64,000 nt of DNA from Litoribrevibacter albus (GCF_030159995.1 NZ_BSNM01000009.1:1-64000), one strand, 5' to 3'; shown: positions 27,330-37,460, counted from the stretch's first letter. The notes: generated by a model from the sequence alone, not told the origin. Translations and numbers: made by a program.

Positions 27330-28286
27330 ATGTCACAAGCTAATTTCAAAGACGCTCAAAGTTATTTAAGTAACCAAATTCTAGGTCAGGAACAATTAGT
27401 TAATCGTTTGCTGATTTGTCTTATCTGTGGTGGTCATTTACTGGTAGAAGGTGCACCGGGGCTGGCAAAAACCAAAGCCATCAAAACGTTATCGGATTTA
27501 CTGGAAGGAGATTTCCAGCGAATACAGTTCACGCCGGATCTTCTCCCGTCAGATATTACGGGGACAGAGATCTATCGTTCCCAAACCTCGACCTTTGAGT
27601 TCCAGAAAGGCCCTATCTTCCATAACCTGGTACTGGCCGATGAAATTAACCGTGCCCCAGCCAAGGTACAGGCGGCGCTTCTGGAAGCGATGGCCGAGAA
27701 ACAAGTGAGTGTGGGCAGCAAAACTTACCCGCTTGATGACCTATTCATGGTGATGGCGACTCAAAACCCGATCGAGCAAGAAGGCACTTACCCGCTGCCA
27801 GAAGCTCAGCTTGACCGTTTCTTACTTCACTGTAATGTGGATTACCCGAATGCCGAGCATGAGAAACAAATCTTGAGATTGGTGCGTGGCGAGCAAACGG
27901 CAGACTTCCCTAAACCAGAGACCATGCTGACCAAACAAGCCATCTTCACTGCTCGCAAAGAAATTGCCGAATTGCACATGTCGGATGCGGTTGAGGATTA
28001 CATCGTCCATTTAACGATGGCAACCAGAACGCCGGACAAATACGATTCGGATCTGGCTCACTGGATTGAATTCGGTGTGAGCCCGCGAGCAACCATCGCA
28101 CTGGATCAGGTTTCCAGAGCCCATGCATGGTTGAATGGCCAGGACTTTGTTGCTCCGGATAACGTAATGAGCGTGTTACATGATGTTTTCCGTCATCGTC
28201 TGCTGCTTACCTACGGTGCTCAGGCAGAACACATAGTTACTGACATGGTAATTGATAGGCTTCTTGACGTTGTACCCGTAGCTTAA
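27330..28286 (+). CDS. moxR: MoxR-family AAA+ ATPase
   Basis: The 318-residue ATPase has Walker A GAPGLAKTKA (about 41-50), Walker B LVLADEINR, and the sensor segment MVMATQNPIEQEGTYPLPEAQLDRFL, all diagnostic for MoxR. It is the first gene of a six-gene operon with DUF58, DUF4381, two VWA proteins and BatD, a set thought to act as a chaperone or metal-insertion machine, partly in the membrane, and linked to stress tolerance in other bacteria. The client protein here is unknown. Confidence 0.95.
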   Translation: MSQANFKDAQSYLSNQILGQEQLVNRLLICLICGGHLLVEGAPGLAKTKAIKTLSDLLEGDFQRIQFTPDLLPSDITGTEIYRSQTSTFEFQKGPIFHNLVLADEINRAPAKVQAALLEAMAEKQVSVGSKTYPLDDLFMVMATQNPIEQEGTYPLPEAQLDRFLLHCNVDYPNAEHEKQILRLVRGEQTADFPKPETMLTKQAIFTARKEIAELHMSDAVEDYIVHLTMATRTPDKYDSDLAHWIEFGVSPRATIALDQVSRAHAWLNGQDFVAPDNVMSVLHDVFRHRLLLTYGAQAEHIVTDMVIDRLLDVVPVA

Positions 28287-28299
28287 TGCGATTTTTAGT

Positions 28300-29331
28300 A
28301 TGTTAGAGACTCTGTTTAACAAGCGAAAATCTGCAACCGACCGCCCTTCTGACAACGCCAGATCTCATGGTGTGGTGGATGATATTTCCTGCATGGGGGC
28401 TTATGCCGACAAGCAAACCTTGCTGCAATTGGCGGCGGCAGGTAGCAAAATCAATCTTGCCAAGGCGACTTATGCGTTAAGTAGGAATTCTGGAACACAC
28501 CATTCCAACCAGCGTGGTCGGGGCATGGAGTTCATCGAATCCCGTCATTACCAACCGGGTGATGACATTCGAAGCATCGATTGGCGTGTTACTGCTCGTA
28601 CAGGAAAAACCCACACCAAGGTATTTGCAGAAGAGCGAGAGCAACCGGTTTTTGTGTTGTGTGATCAAAGCCCTTACATGTTCTTTGGCAGTCAGGTGCG
28701 TTTTAAAAGCGTTCAGGCGACCAACATAGCAGCACTCATTGCCTGGAGCAGCCTTAAACAAGGTGACCGTTTCGGTGGGGAAATCCTTGGTGAAAACAGT
28801 CATTCAGAACTGTTCAAACTGTCACGTAACCGCTCCCGTCTGCTGCAGTTTTTAGAAAAATCTGTGGAAATGAATCATCGTCTGAACAACCACTGTTCAG
28901 CAAACTATTCTGCTTTGGCTAAAAAACTTCATCAATTGAAGTACATGGTAACGCCTGGAACGCGCCTGTATGTGCTCTCAGATATCTATGCCTACACACC
29001 AAATGCATTAAAAGCGCTGGCACAGCTTTCTGCCCATACCGAAATAACCTTATTTGCAATCAACGACCCGCTGGAAATCGAACCACCGTGCACCGGCCAA
29101 ACTCGTATCAGTCTTGGCGGACAAGTGATGTCGGTTCTCTTATCCAAGCAACAACAGCAAACCATTGTGAATCACTACCAGAACCATTATCAGCAAGTGG
29201 TGAGCTATCTGAATAACTGGAACATTCCGCTTATTTCAGTCAACACCACAGACAATCCGATCGATTTATTTAACACGCGAGCATCTAAACATCGCCTCAC
29301 TAAGCGTCATCAGGAGGTTGAACAAAGATGA
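28300..29331 (+). CDS. DUF58 domain-containing protein
   Basis: The 343-residue protein carries the DUF58 hallmark GDDIRSIDWRVTARTGKTHTKVFAEEREQPV, near residue 88, followed by a VWA-like region. DUF58 proteins accompany MoxR ATPases. The ATG follows the moxR stop by 13 bases, with no strong ribosome binding site. It overlaps the next gene in ATGA (29328-29331). Confidence 0.92.
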   Translation: MLETLFNKRKSATDRPSDNARSHGVVDDISCMGAYADKQTLLQLAAAGSKINLAKATYALSRNSGTHHSNQRGRGMEFIESRHYQPGDDIRSIDWRVTARTGKTHTKVFAEEREQPVFVLCDQSPYMFFGSQVRFKSVQATNIAALIAWSSLKQGDRFGGEILGENSHSELFKLSRNRSRLLQFLEKSVEMNHRLNNHCSANYSALAKKLHQLKYMVTPGTRLYVLSDIYAYTPNALKALAQLSAHTEITLFAINDPLEIEPPCTGQTRISLGGQVMSVLLSKQQQQTIVNHYQNHYQQVVSYLNNWNIPLISVNTTDNPIDLFNTRASKHRLTKRHQEVEQR

Positions 29332-29855
29332 ACGGATTGCAATCCGCCAGCCCAACTGGCGCACAGGATTTAACTCAGTTAATTGGTGAAGTGATCGAAT
29401 CACCCACCATAGACAACGGCCCTTTGGTTTGGCCGCCGGCCATCGGTTGGTGGATTATCACAGCCCTTTTGATCATCGTTTGTATTGTTATCGTGATAAA
29501 AACCCGCCAATACCTTCAGAAACGTGCGGAATACAGATTCTTAAACAATGCCCTTGAATCACTGTCAGCACCCGATTCCAGCGCATCATCCGATGAAAAG
29601 GCCGAATTCATCCGACAGCTCAACCGAGCCCTGAAAGCCATTTCCATTCAAAAATACGGAGCAGCCCAAGTAGCAGCCTTGTCTGGAAAAGCCTGGCTCC
29701 AGTTCCTCGACCAAAGCGGTCAATGCAACCACTTTACCCAAGGTGCAGGCCAAGTGTTTGGTGTTGGCCTGTATCAGAAATCACTGCCTAACGAGCCGGA
29801 TCTGGAGCATCTGAAAGAACTGTGTGAACAGTGGTGCAAGGAGGTCTGCCAATGA
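29328..29855 (+). CDS. DUF4381 membrane protein of the Bat operon
   Basis: The 175-residue protein has one membrane helix (about 43-63, preceded by WPPAIGWWII, the family signature) and a cytoplasmic helical domain ending with KELCEQWCKEVCQ. GGAGG lies upstream of the ATG within the DUF58 gene. Its stop overlaps the batA start in ATGA. Confidence 0.88.
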   Translation: MNGLQSASPTGAQDLTQLIGEVIESPTIDNGPLVWPPAIGWWIITALLIIVCIVIVIKTRQYLQKRAEYRFLNNALESLSAPDSSASSDEKAEFIRQLNRALKAISIQKYGAAQVAALSGKAWLQFLDQSGQCNHFTQGAGQVFGVGLYQKSLPNEPDLEHLKELCEQWCKEVCQ

Positions 29856-30928
29856 TATTCGCATGGCCACTTGTATTCCTTTTACTGCCATTACCCTGGC
29901 TTATTTTGCGCTTTCAAACGTCCACCGAAGAACAGCAGCAATCCCCTATTTATATGCCGGGTGCCAGCCAATGGGAATTAACACAAGGTAGAGTTTCCTC
30001 TAACGCATCCCAGCGCGTCGATTCCAAGTGGATCATGGCTCTGGTCATGATCAGCTGGTTATTTTTTATTGTTGCCTTGGCGCGTCCTCAGTGGATTGGC
30101 GAACCTATTCCCCTTCCTGCGAAAGGCCACGACCTGCTGCTCGCCGTGGACCTATCCGGCAGTATGGATATGGAAGATATGGTCTATCAAAACAAACGTC
30201 TCAACCGTTTAAACACCGTAAAACTGGTGGTGCGAGACTTCCTGAAAGAACGTCAGGGAGATCGGGTTGGCTTAGTAGTGTTTGGTGATGCCGCCTTTAT
30301 CCATACACCGATCACCCGTGATCTTGAATCAGTGAGCACGCTTCTGATGGAAGCACAGGTAGAAATGGCAGGCCCGAACACCGCTATTGGTGATGCCATT
30401 ATTAAGTCCACTGAAGTGCTGCGTAAACAACCAGAAGATGCCCGCATCATGATTCTTCTTACCGACGGTGCGAATACCGCTGGCGAAATTCAGCCCTTAC
30501 CGGCCGCCGAGATTGCGGCCAAGCATGGCATTAAGATCTATACCATCGGGATTGGCGCTGACAGTATGACGCGAAGCAGTCTCTTCGGATTACTCAATAA
30601 CACGGTAAATCCATCAAAAGATCTTGATGAAAAAACATTGAAATCCATCGCGGAACAAACCGCTGGCTTGTATTTCCGCGCGAAAAACCCTGAACAGCTC
30701 GAAAGCATCTACCAAAAGATTAATGCCTTAGAACCAATTGATCAGGATGAGCAATTCATTCATCCAGTGAAAGAGTGGTTCTATTGGCCGTTGAGCCTAT
30801 GTTTTCTTCTATATTTCGCGGCGTTTAGCTTGAAACACTTTGACCAGCTCACGACATGGATTGGTCCATTTCGAAGCTCAACACGCTCCGCTACCAATCA
30901 GATTGATCAAAAAGAGGGGCAGATGTAA
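29852..30928 (+). CDS. batA: BatA-like von Willebrand A membrane protein
   Basis: The 358-residue protein (from the ATG at 29852, which has AAGGAGG before it; a longer frame from 29831 is not favoured) has helices at the N-terminus and about 52-72, a VWA domain (about 92-290) with the metal site DLSGSMD, and a C-terminal helix. It overlaps the DUF4381 gene at its start and batB at its end (TAATG, 30926-30930). VWA domains bind partners through Mg2+; the partner is presumably BatB, BatD or a MoxR client. Confidence 0.93.
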   Translation: MIFAWPLVFLLLPLPWLILRFQTSTEEQQQSPIYMPGASQWELTQGRVSSNASQRVDSKWIMALVMISWLFFIVALARPQWIGEPIPLPAKGHDLLLAVDLSGSMDMEDMVYQNKRLNRLNTVKLVVRDFLKERQGDRVGLVVFGDAAFIHTPITRDLESVSTLLMEAQVEMAGPNTAIGDAIIKSTEVLRKQPEDARIMILLTDGANTAGEIQPLPAAEIAAKHGIKIYTIGIGADSMTRSSLFGLLNNTVNPSKDLDEKTLKSIAEQTAGLYFRAKNPEQLESIYQKINALEPIDQDEQFIHPVKEWFYWPLSLCFLLYFAAFSLKHFDQLTTWIGPFRSSTRSATNQIDQKEGQM

Positions 30929-33012
30929 TGGACGCTTTTTTTGACTCATTTCATTTTGCACGCCCGTTATGGTTTCTGGCACTAATACCGGTAGTGGTTG
31001 CGATTTACTATTTTTTGAACCAAGTAAGAAGCGCGCAGTTGTGGAGCAAGCATATTGCCCCTGAATTGCTCAGTCAGCTTACCGATAAGCAAAGCGGCTC
31101 AGGAAAATCCTACCTCTTTTCCGGTTTGGTGGGCGTACTCCTGACTCTATGCATTGTTGCTTTAGCAGGGCCTTCGTTTGAATCCCAACAAGTTAAAACG
31201 TTGAAAACTGACGATACTCTGGTCGTTATTATGGATCTGTCCTTGTCGATGATGGCTCAGGACATGCAGCCGTCCCGACTTCAGCGAATGAAGTTTAAGC
31301 TTCAGGATTTACTGGATAAGCGTAAAACCGGCTATACAGCATTGATTGTCTACTCCGGTGATGCCCACGTAGTCGTGCCATTAACCGAAGACGCAGACAC
31401 CATTAAGCATTTGGCTAAAACCCTATCCCCGTGGATGATTCCATCCAAGGGCAGCCGTTTATCTCGCGCTGTAGAAGAAGCCAATAAGCTGCTTGATGCG
31501 TATCCATCCAGTAATGCACGTATTCTGCTGCTGACCGATGAGATCTCCGACCAACAGTTGGATAAGACACTCGCGATATCAAACTACCCTACTTTCGTGA
31601 TTGGCGTGGGGACCGAAGCAGGCGCACCGATCCCGCTTCCCGATGGCAAACTCTTGAAAGACAATCAACAAAACATTGTGATCACCAAGTTCATAGACGA
31701 GCAACCAAAAGCATTGGCAAAGAAAACCGGCGGAATCTTCTCAACCCTCAATGTGGATGATAGCGACATCACTCCGGCCCTTTCTTTTGAGCCAAACCAA
31801 AGTGAAACACCCGAAGCGCTGCAACAAATGGCTGCCATTAAAGACTATGGCTATCTGTTATTGATTCCAGCCCTCTTCCTGATGCTTATGTCCTTCCGAA
31901 AAGGCTGGTTATTAGCTGTTGGCTTTATTCTGATCAATCCAACGGATGGCTTTGCAGTAACAAGTCAGGCAGAAAGCCCAAGTTATCAAAGTTCCTTGTG
32001 GGATGACCTTTGGCTGAATCAATCACAACAAGCCCAGAAAGCCTACGATCAAAAAGACTACGCCACCGCCGCAAAACTGTTTTCAGATCCGCTGAAAAAA
32101 GCCGATGCCTACGCCAAAAACAAACAGTGGCAATTAGCGGAAGAGTCCTATCGGGGCCAACCGTCCGCGACCGCTAAATACAATCTTGCCAACGTTCAGG
32201 CAGAACAAGGCAAGCTGGATGAGTCGATTCAAAGCTATCAAGCAGCAATTGATGCCGCCAAGCAAGAACACAATCAAACTGTACTAGACCGAGCCAAAAA
32301 AGATAAAGCCGCTATTGAAGCGCTGAAAAAGCAACAGGAACAGCAGCAAAATCAACAGAGTAAGGATGGGCAAGAAGGTCAGGACGGACAACAAGACAAC
32401 AGCGATCAATCCGACCAACAGAGTTCCGACCAACAGAGTTCCGACGGTCAGAACTCCGATCAGCAGTCAGGCCAAGATCAATCGAATGAAGGGCAATCGA
32501 ATGATAGCCAGTCCAATGAGGGACAGTCAGGCCAAAACAAGGATGAACAACAAGGCGCTAATGGCGATTCAAGCAACAGCAATCAGGATCCAAACAGTGA
32601 TACTGAGAACAGCCAACAGTCTCAGGGATCGAACAAAAACCAGGACGCCTCGAATCAACAATCGTCCTCTAGTTCTTCTGATGCAGGTCTAGACGAAGAG
32701 CAAGCTCAAAGTGCAGCGCAGAAAGCTCAGGCAAACGAAGCGCAAATGCAAGATGGCCCGACAGATGGGCAGAAAGCACAAGGAGCGCAGGCAACGAACT
32801 CCGAGCCTTATGACCAGAATGATGTGACAGATTATCAGCAAGGCTCCGCTGTGCAATCAAGCATGGAACCGTCACAAGAAGACATTGAAGAACAGAAATA
32901 TCAGCAGATACTTCGTAAAGTTCAATCAGACCCTTCGGTCCTGTTAGAAAACAAATTCAGAATCCAGCACTACCAAAGGAATAAACCTGAAAACGAAGCT
33001 CAGGTTTGGTAG
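30928..33012 (+). CDS. batB: BatB/BatC-like VWA-TPR fusion protein
   Basis: The 694-residue protein joins a BatB-like part (two N-terminal helices, VWA domain about 85-290 with the MIDAS variant DLSLSM, helix near 310) to a BatC-like part with TPR repeats (about 365-460; KAYDQKDYATAAKLFSDP and KYNLANVQAEQGKLDESIQSYQAAI). The stretch from about 470 to 590 is a long Gln/Ser/Asp/Asn-rich disordered tract with QQSSD and SNEGQS repeats, and the end is again conserved. It is coupled to batA by TAATG. Confidence 0.92.
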   Translation: MDAFFDSFHFARPLWFLALIPVVVAIYYFLNQVRSAQLWSKHIAPELLSQLTDKQSGSGKSYLFSGLVGVLLTLCIVALAGPSFESQQVKTLKTDDTLVVIMDLSLSMMAQDMQPSRLQRMKFKLQDLLDKRKTGYTALIVYSGDAHVVVPLTEDADTIKHLAKTLSPWMIPSKGSRLSRAVEEANKLLDAYPSSNARILLLTDEISDQQLDKTLAISNYPTFVIGVGTEAGAPIPLPDGKLLKDNQQNIVITKFIDEQPKALAKKTGGIFSTLNVDDSDITPALSFEPNQSETPEALQQMAAIKDYGYLLLIPALFLMLMSFRKGWLLAVGFILINPTDGFAVTSQAESPSYQSSLWDDLWLNQSQQAQKAYDQKDYATAAKLFSDPLKKADAYAKNKQWQLAEESYRGQPSATAKYNLANVQAEQGKLDESIQSYQAAIDAAKQEHNQTVLDRAKKDKAAIEALKKQQEQQQNQQSKDGQEGQDGQQDNSDQSDQQSSDQQSSDGQNSDQQSGQDQSNEGQSNDSQSNEGQSGQNKDEQQGANGDSSNSNQDPNSDTENSQQSQGSNKNQDASNQQSSSSSSDAGLDEEQAQSAAQKAQANEAQMQDGPTDGQKAQGAQATNSEPYDQNDVTDYQQGSAVQSSMEPSQEDIEEQKYQQILRKVQSDPSVLLENKFRIQHYQRNKPENEAQVW

Positions 33013-33077
33013 TAAGAATAAAAATGAAATTATTAAGGTGCACTAAACCTTTTAATATCGGGATACTTGGTAACAAC

Positions 33078-34757
33078 ATGCAGAAAACGATAGCGATAAT
33101 CACATCCCTTCTTTTATCTATGTTCAGTTCGCTGGTCATGGCATTGGATGCCCGTGTGGATCGAACCACATTGCCAGATAACGAAACACTGCAACTTGAA
33201 CTGTCAGGTTCTTTTAGTGCATTTAACCTGAGTATTGATTTATCACCTCTGGATAAAGATTTTCGGGTGCTCGACAACCGTCGCAGTACTAATATGCAGT
33301 ACATCAATGGCAATTTCGCGGCTAAAACTACATTAACGGTCACGTTGGAGCCTAAGCGTTCCGGGCTTCTGACGATCCCCCCTATTACCATTGAAGGAGA
33401 ATCAAGCAAGCCGATCCAACTGAATGTCACCAAAGCAGGCCAAGGGAATGCGGGCGATCCGAACATGCCAGCGCCCATTGACATTGAAGTGACGCTGGAC
33501 ACACCCGACACCTGGGTTCAAGCGCAGATGCTCCTCAAGATAAAGCTGTTTCAATCTGTGGAACTCTACAATCTTGAGCTGTTGGGCGTAAAAGAACTAC
33601 AACAGATGGGGCTGACCATTGAAAAAATTGGTGAGAACAAGACCTACCAAAGTAAGCGCAATAACGTTACTTACCATGTCACTGAACTAAATTATGTGCT
33701 GTACTCTGACACTCCCGGCTCTTTCAAGCTTCCGGAATTCATTTTTGAAGGTCAAATGCCAAGCCGTGCTTCACGCTATGGCAAACGATTAGAAGCCCGT
33801 TCAGATGAAATCACTGTTAATGTTAAGGACATTCCAAAAAACTATCCTTCAGCTAACTGGATTCCTGCGAGGGATCTTCAGATTTCAGATGATCTGGCTG
33901 ATAACATTGAACTGGAATTGGGTGATTCGCTAAACAGAAACCTGGTCGTTTCTGTGTATGGTCAAGAAGCAGCAGTCATCCCTAATATGCCAGAACTGGA
34001 TTCTGATCTGATAAACGTTTACGCCGACAGCCCGGAGTTGAATAATCAATTGACTCAGGATGGCATGACGGGTGTGCGTATGGACAATATCGCCCTGATT
34101 TCTAAAAAACCTGGACGCCTGATACTGCCGGAAATTCAAATCCCGTGGTTTAACACCACAACAGGTAAAACAGAGATCGCAACCCTGCCATCCAGAACCA
34201 TCACGATCAAAGGCTCGGGGATCAATCAGACTCAACCATCACCAGCCATGCCTGCCGCGCCACAAAATCCTGGTAACTTGGCTCAACCCCCTGCATCCAG
34301 TGCCAACAAAGCCGCACAATCTGCGGTTCAAAACGAACCTCAAGTGGTGAAAGAAGATGCTATCCCAGGGTGGTTTTTACTCATCTTTGGTCTGGTGTGT
34401 GGCATTGTCATAGTACAAACAGGTGTCATTCTTAGGCTTTATCAGAAAACCCCTGACCTTCCTGATGAACCGGCAGAAACCAATCGTCCTACAGATTGGG
34501 ATGAATCACTGCCGGATGACTTTGTGGTGTGTTTCCGCATCATACAAAAAGCGTTGCAGGACCATCACTTGACGATTGAATCTCTTCCAGATGAAACCCA
34601 ATCTCTGATTGATAGATTCCGGGCAACACACTATGGTTCTTCTCAGACCAACGCTTCGTTTACAGACAGTGATAGAGAGCAATTGAGACAACAGCTCAAA
34701 CAGTTTTTTGAAGCGAAAACAGTGAATGCGCAAGGACCGAGCCTCTACCCTCAGTAA
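33078..34757 (+). CDS. batD: BatD-like membrane protein
   Basis: The 559-residue protein starts with a signal peptide (MQKTIAIITSLLLSMFSSLVMA), then several Ig-like beta domains in the periplasm (VDRTTLPDNETLQLELS is a BatD start motif), a Pro/Ala linker, one membrane helix near the C-terminus (about 433-455; WFLLIFGLVCGIVIVQTGVI) and a cytoplasmic helical tail. The open frame extends upstream to 33006, but that would need a TTG start and would bury the signal peptide. It completes the MoxR operon. Confidence 0.9.
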   Translation: MQKTIAIITSLLLSMFSSLVMALDARVDRTTLPDNETLQLELSGSFSAFNLSIDLSPLDKDFRVLDNRRSTNMQYINGNFAAKTTLTVTLEPKRSGLLTIPPITIEGESSKPIQLNVTKAGQGNAGDPNMPAPIDIEVTLDTPDTWVQAQMLLKIKLFQSVELYNLELLGVKELQQMGLTIEKIGENKTYQSKRNNVTYHVTELNYVLYSDTPGSFKLPEFIFEGQMPSRASRYGKRLEARSDEITVNVKDIPKNYPSANWIPARDLQISDDLADNIELELGDSLNRNLVVSVYGQEAAVIPNMPELDSDLINVYADSPELNNQLTQDGMTGVRMDNIALISKKPGRLILPEIQIPWFNTTTGKTEIATLPSRTITIKGSGINQTQPSPAMPAAPQNPGNLAQPPASSANKAAQSAVQNEPQVVKEDAIPGWFLLIFGLVCGIVIVQTGVILRLYQKTPDLPDEPAETNRPTDWDESLPDDFVVCFRIIQKALQDHHLTIESLPDETQSLIDRFRATHYGSSQTNASFTDSDREQLRQQLKQFFEAKTVNAQGPSLYPQ

Positions 34758-34795
34758 CAGTGAATATAGGTAGAGCACAGAAAAGGAAGAAGACT

Positions 34796-36046
34796 ATGGT
34801 GAGTGTCTTATTAAAATCCATTGCCCCGGCGGCCATATTGGGTTTAGCGATTAGTGCAAATATGAGCTATGCCACCGATGAGTTTGAACAATTTAAGCAA
34901 CAACATCTCGGTGAAGCGGCTCAATACCAACAAACCCAGGAAGACGAATTCAAAGCTTATGTAAAAGCTTATCGGGACGCATTCAACGAATACAAGAAAG
35001 AGCTGGCCGCCGTTTGGGGTGATGACGTGGTCATCAGCGATAAGACTAATTGGGTAACTCATTCCGACGACTTAACCACCCGAAACGAAGTCGACTTTAA
35101 AAATGATGAAATTCGTATCACCTTAGTGGTTGAAGACGACCTTCCTGAAGATCAAATCAAAACCCGAATCACGGAAGAACTGACCAAGATAGCAGATACC
35201 TCGGTAGATCAGGCCAACCGAAATGATCCAATTTCGCAAAAGGTCGACGAAATCATTGCAACTAAGGTCATTGCCCCTACGCTTCCCCCGGAATTCAAAC
35301 CCGATTTAAAACCTGTCATTACGATTACAGATCAACCGGTTTCATCGACGGGCGGCAAAAAACAAATTGAACAGCTGGTACAAACGGCCAAAGTCGACAT
35401 TAAACCCGCGCCGAAACCGGTAAACAAATCCGCGCCCCCGGTTAAAAAATCTCCTTCCAACAAGCATAGAATCGTAGTGACCGTTCCCATGCCTAAAGTG
35501 GCTATTTCTTCCAAGGCGGAACGCTTCAAACAACCGGTCACCAATTCGTCCACCAAGTGGAAGATTGATGATGCGTTGATTCTGGCAGTAATTCATACGG
35601 AAAGCAGTTTCAACCCAATGGCACGTTCACACATACCGGCTTATGGGTTAATGCAAATTGTGCCTAGATCAGCAGGTCAGGATGCCTCCGCTCTGATTTA
35701 TGGCAATTCACGGATGCTCACCTCCAGCTACTTGTATACCCCGGATAAGAACATTAACGTCGGCGCAGCCTATCTGCATATTCTTAACAGCCGTTATTTA
35801 AGTAAAATTGAAAACCCTGAATCGCGCTTGTATTGCATCATCGCAGCGTACAACACAGGTGCTGGTAATGTTGCACGAGCCTTTACAGGAAAAACCTCCG
35901 TGACTAAGGCTGCACCTAAGATTAACAGCATGACGCCATTCCAGGTGTATAACCATTTGCTAAGAAACCTGCCTCACGATGAGACCAAAGACTATTTGAA
36001 ACGCGTCAGTTCTCGATATGAGGCTTACAAGAAAGGTGTGCTGTAA
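34796..36046 (+). CDS. MltC-like lytic transglycosylase
   Basis: The 416-residue protein has a signal peptide (to about 28, SYA-TD), an N-terminal domain like DUF3393 of MltC (FEQFKQQHLGEAAQYQQTQE to about 125) and a C-terminal SLT domain (about 255-415) with the catalytic Glu in VIHTESSFNPMARS, then AYGLMQIVP and IAAYNTGAGNVARAF. It cleaves peptidoglycan with formation of anhydro-muropeptides. No lipobox is seen, unlike E. coli MltC. AAGGAAG precedes the ATG. It follows batD by 38 bases and may be read through from that operon. Confidence 0.92.
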   Translation: MVSVLLKSIAPAAILGLAISANMSYATDEFEQFKQQHLGEAAQYQQTQEDEFKAYVKAYRDAFNEYKKELAAVWGDDVVISDKTNWVTHSDDLTTRNEVDFKNDEIRITLVVEDDLPEDQIKTRITEELTKIADTSVDQANRNDPISQKVDEIIATKVIAPTLPPEFKPDLKPVITITDQPVSSTGGKKQIEQLVQTAKVDIKPAPKPVNKSAPPVKKSPSNKHRIVVTVPMPKVAISSKAERFKQPVTNSSTKWKIDDALILAVIHTESSFNPMARSHIPAYGLMQIVPRSAGQDASALIYGNSRMLTSSYLYTPDKNINVGAAYLHILNSRYLSKIENPESRLYCIIAAYNTGAGNVARAFTGKTSVTKAAPKINSMTPFQVYNHLLRNLPHDETKDYLKRVSSRYEAYKKGVL

Positions 36047-36063
36047 AACTTGGTACAGCAATC

Positions 36064-36087
36064 CACTTCAAATACCGGTTTGAAGTG
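36064..36087 (+). terminator. hairpin after the transglycosylase gene
   Basis: CACTTCAAA-TACCGG-TTTGAAGTG, about 17 bases after the stop codon; followed by TTCCGTT. Confidence 0.55.
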
Positions 36088-36100
36088 TTCCGTTAAAAGC

Positions 36101-36148
36101 CCCAACTCTCTGTGCTTTGCAGAATAAAATCAGCACAGTCGAGTTGGG
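36101..36148 (-). terminator. long two-part hairpin between convergent genes
   Basis: CCCAACTC-T-CTGTGCT pairs with AGCACAG-TC-GAGTTGGG across a 15-base loop. On the minus strand it lies after the serine hydrolase gene and is followed by GCTTTTAAC. Confidence 0.7.
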
Positions 36149-36159
36149 TTTCACAAGCG

Positions 36160-37434
36160 TTATATCTCAGACACTTCTGAGTCTGTATTTTCCGACACAG
36201 AAACCGTTTCACCAATGTCCTTTTCAGCCAAGGATTCAGCAATTGCTCTGAACGCTTCAACCGTTTCCAGGGCAGACTCAAAATGATTATCCATGAAGTG
36301 GGTATTGGCTGAATTCTTCACGATCACTACATTGGCTTTCTGATTCACATAGATGAACTGATCGTAAACACCAATGGCCATAAACTCCTGATCTGCATTT
36401 ACAGGTAACCACCATTGATATCCATAACCTAATACAAGATCAGCCGTGTCACGCTTACCTGGTACCAAGTGCGGAGCATCGGGCGTTACTGAAGCTCTTA
36501 CCCACTCATACGGTACCAACTGTTGTCCCATCCATTTCCCATCGTCGAGATAGAGCTTACCTAACTTGGCAAAATCACGGGTTCGCATGTTCAACCCACC
36601 CAATACCATAGGTTGACCAGTGGAATCGACGATAAAATGGGTACTGGCTTCAGGGCGCAATGGCGTCCATAAATTTTTGTTGAAGTAATCCTCGATGGAC
36701 TCTCCCGTAGCACTTCGAAGCACCATCCCTAACACATGGGTATCCATACTGACGTAATGCATGTAGGTGCCTGGCTGACGTTCATTTTCAAGGCTTGCGG
36801 CAAACTCATCAAACGAACCACCCAGTGCCATCAAACGGCCGAAACGGTTAATGTCGGAATTAAAGTCCTGATAATCTTCATTGAAACGTACACCACTGGA
36901 CATCTGCAATACGTCTTTAATGCTTACGCCCTCGTAACCACTGCCCTTCAACTCAGGTACATACTCGGTTACTGCTTGCTCCAGACTCTGGATATGCCCC
37001 TGCTCAACCGCAATGCCAAATAATGCAGACAAGAAGGATTTAGCCACCGACCATGAAATGCGCTTGTCTTCTGCTTTTGTCCCCAGACGATAAGATTCGT
37101 GAGTAATTTCATCCCCTTGCATCACTAAAAGCGCAGTGGTCTGGGAGCGAGCTAAAAAATCTTCCAACGACTTCTCTTCACCGTTGTAACGATAGCTGTC
37201 AGGCAAAGGCTTCAATTGTTTGGGGAAAGTTACTGGTTCCAGCTCCCCCTTAATTTCTTTGGCATCGAACAGTTGATCCATATGAATAAAGTTCTCGACG
37301 ATGACTTCCTCGTCAAACAAGGTAATTACGTGATAGAGCTGAACAACCTTCGCCCAATTGAACAGAATCAGGATCAGAGCAATCGCAGCGAGCACTGCAA
37401 TAACAGATCCAACGAACCTTATCGTTTTAGCCAT
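36160..37434 (-). CDS. class C beta-lactamase-like serine hydrolase
   Basis: The 424-residue protein (from the ATG at 37434, with GGGGA before it) has an N-terminal membrane helix (about 7-27), then a beta-lactamase/penicillin-binding fold. The SxxK motif is SVAK (WSVAKSFLSALFG), the YxN position reads YVS, and LGYGYQWWLP precedes the final strand. Proteins of this family are esterases, D-aminopeptidases or unknown hydrolases, and the absence of a clean YxN speaks against a true antibiotic-resistance enzyme. A divergent TetR gene and two operator-like repeats in the shared promoter suggest local control. Confidence 0.85.
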   Translation of the reverse strand: MAKTIRFVGSVIAVLAAIALILILFNWAKVVQLYHVITLFDEEVIVENFIHMDQLFDAKEIKGELEPVTFPKQLKPLPDSYRYNGEEKSLEDFLARSQTTALLVMQGDEITHESYRLGTKAEDKRISWSVAKSFLSALFGIAVEQGHIQSLEQAVTEYVPELKGSGYEGVSIKDVLQMSSGVRFNEDYQDFNSDINRFGRLMALGGSFDEFAASLENERQPGTYMHYVSMDTHVLGMVLRSATGESIEDYFNKNLWTPLRPEASTHFIVDSTGQPMVLGGLNMRTRDFAKLGKLYLDDGKWMGQQLVPYEWVRASVTPDAPHLVPGKRDTADLVLGYGYQWWLPVNADQEFMAIGVYDQFIYVNQKANVVIVKNSANTHFMDNHFESALETVEAFRAIAESLAEKDIGETVSVSENTDSEVSEI

Positions 37435-37460
37435 AAATATTCCCCTAATGTTATTTTTAT

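Noticed and set aside
33006-33077. Upstream start of batD
   Set aside because: It requires a TTG and would bury the signal peptide that begins at 33078.
36160-37434. True beta-lactamase resistance gene
   Set aside because: SxxK is present, but the YxN motif is not clean and the context is a TetR-linked cytoplasmic-membrane hydrolase.
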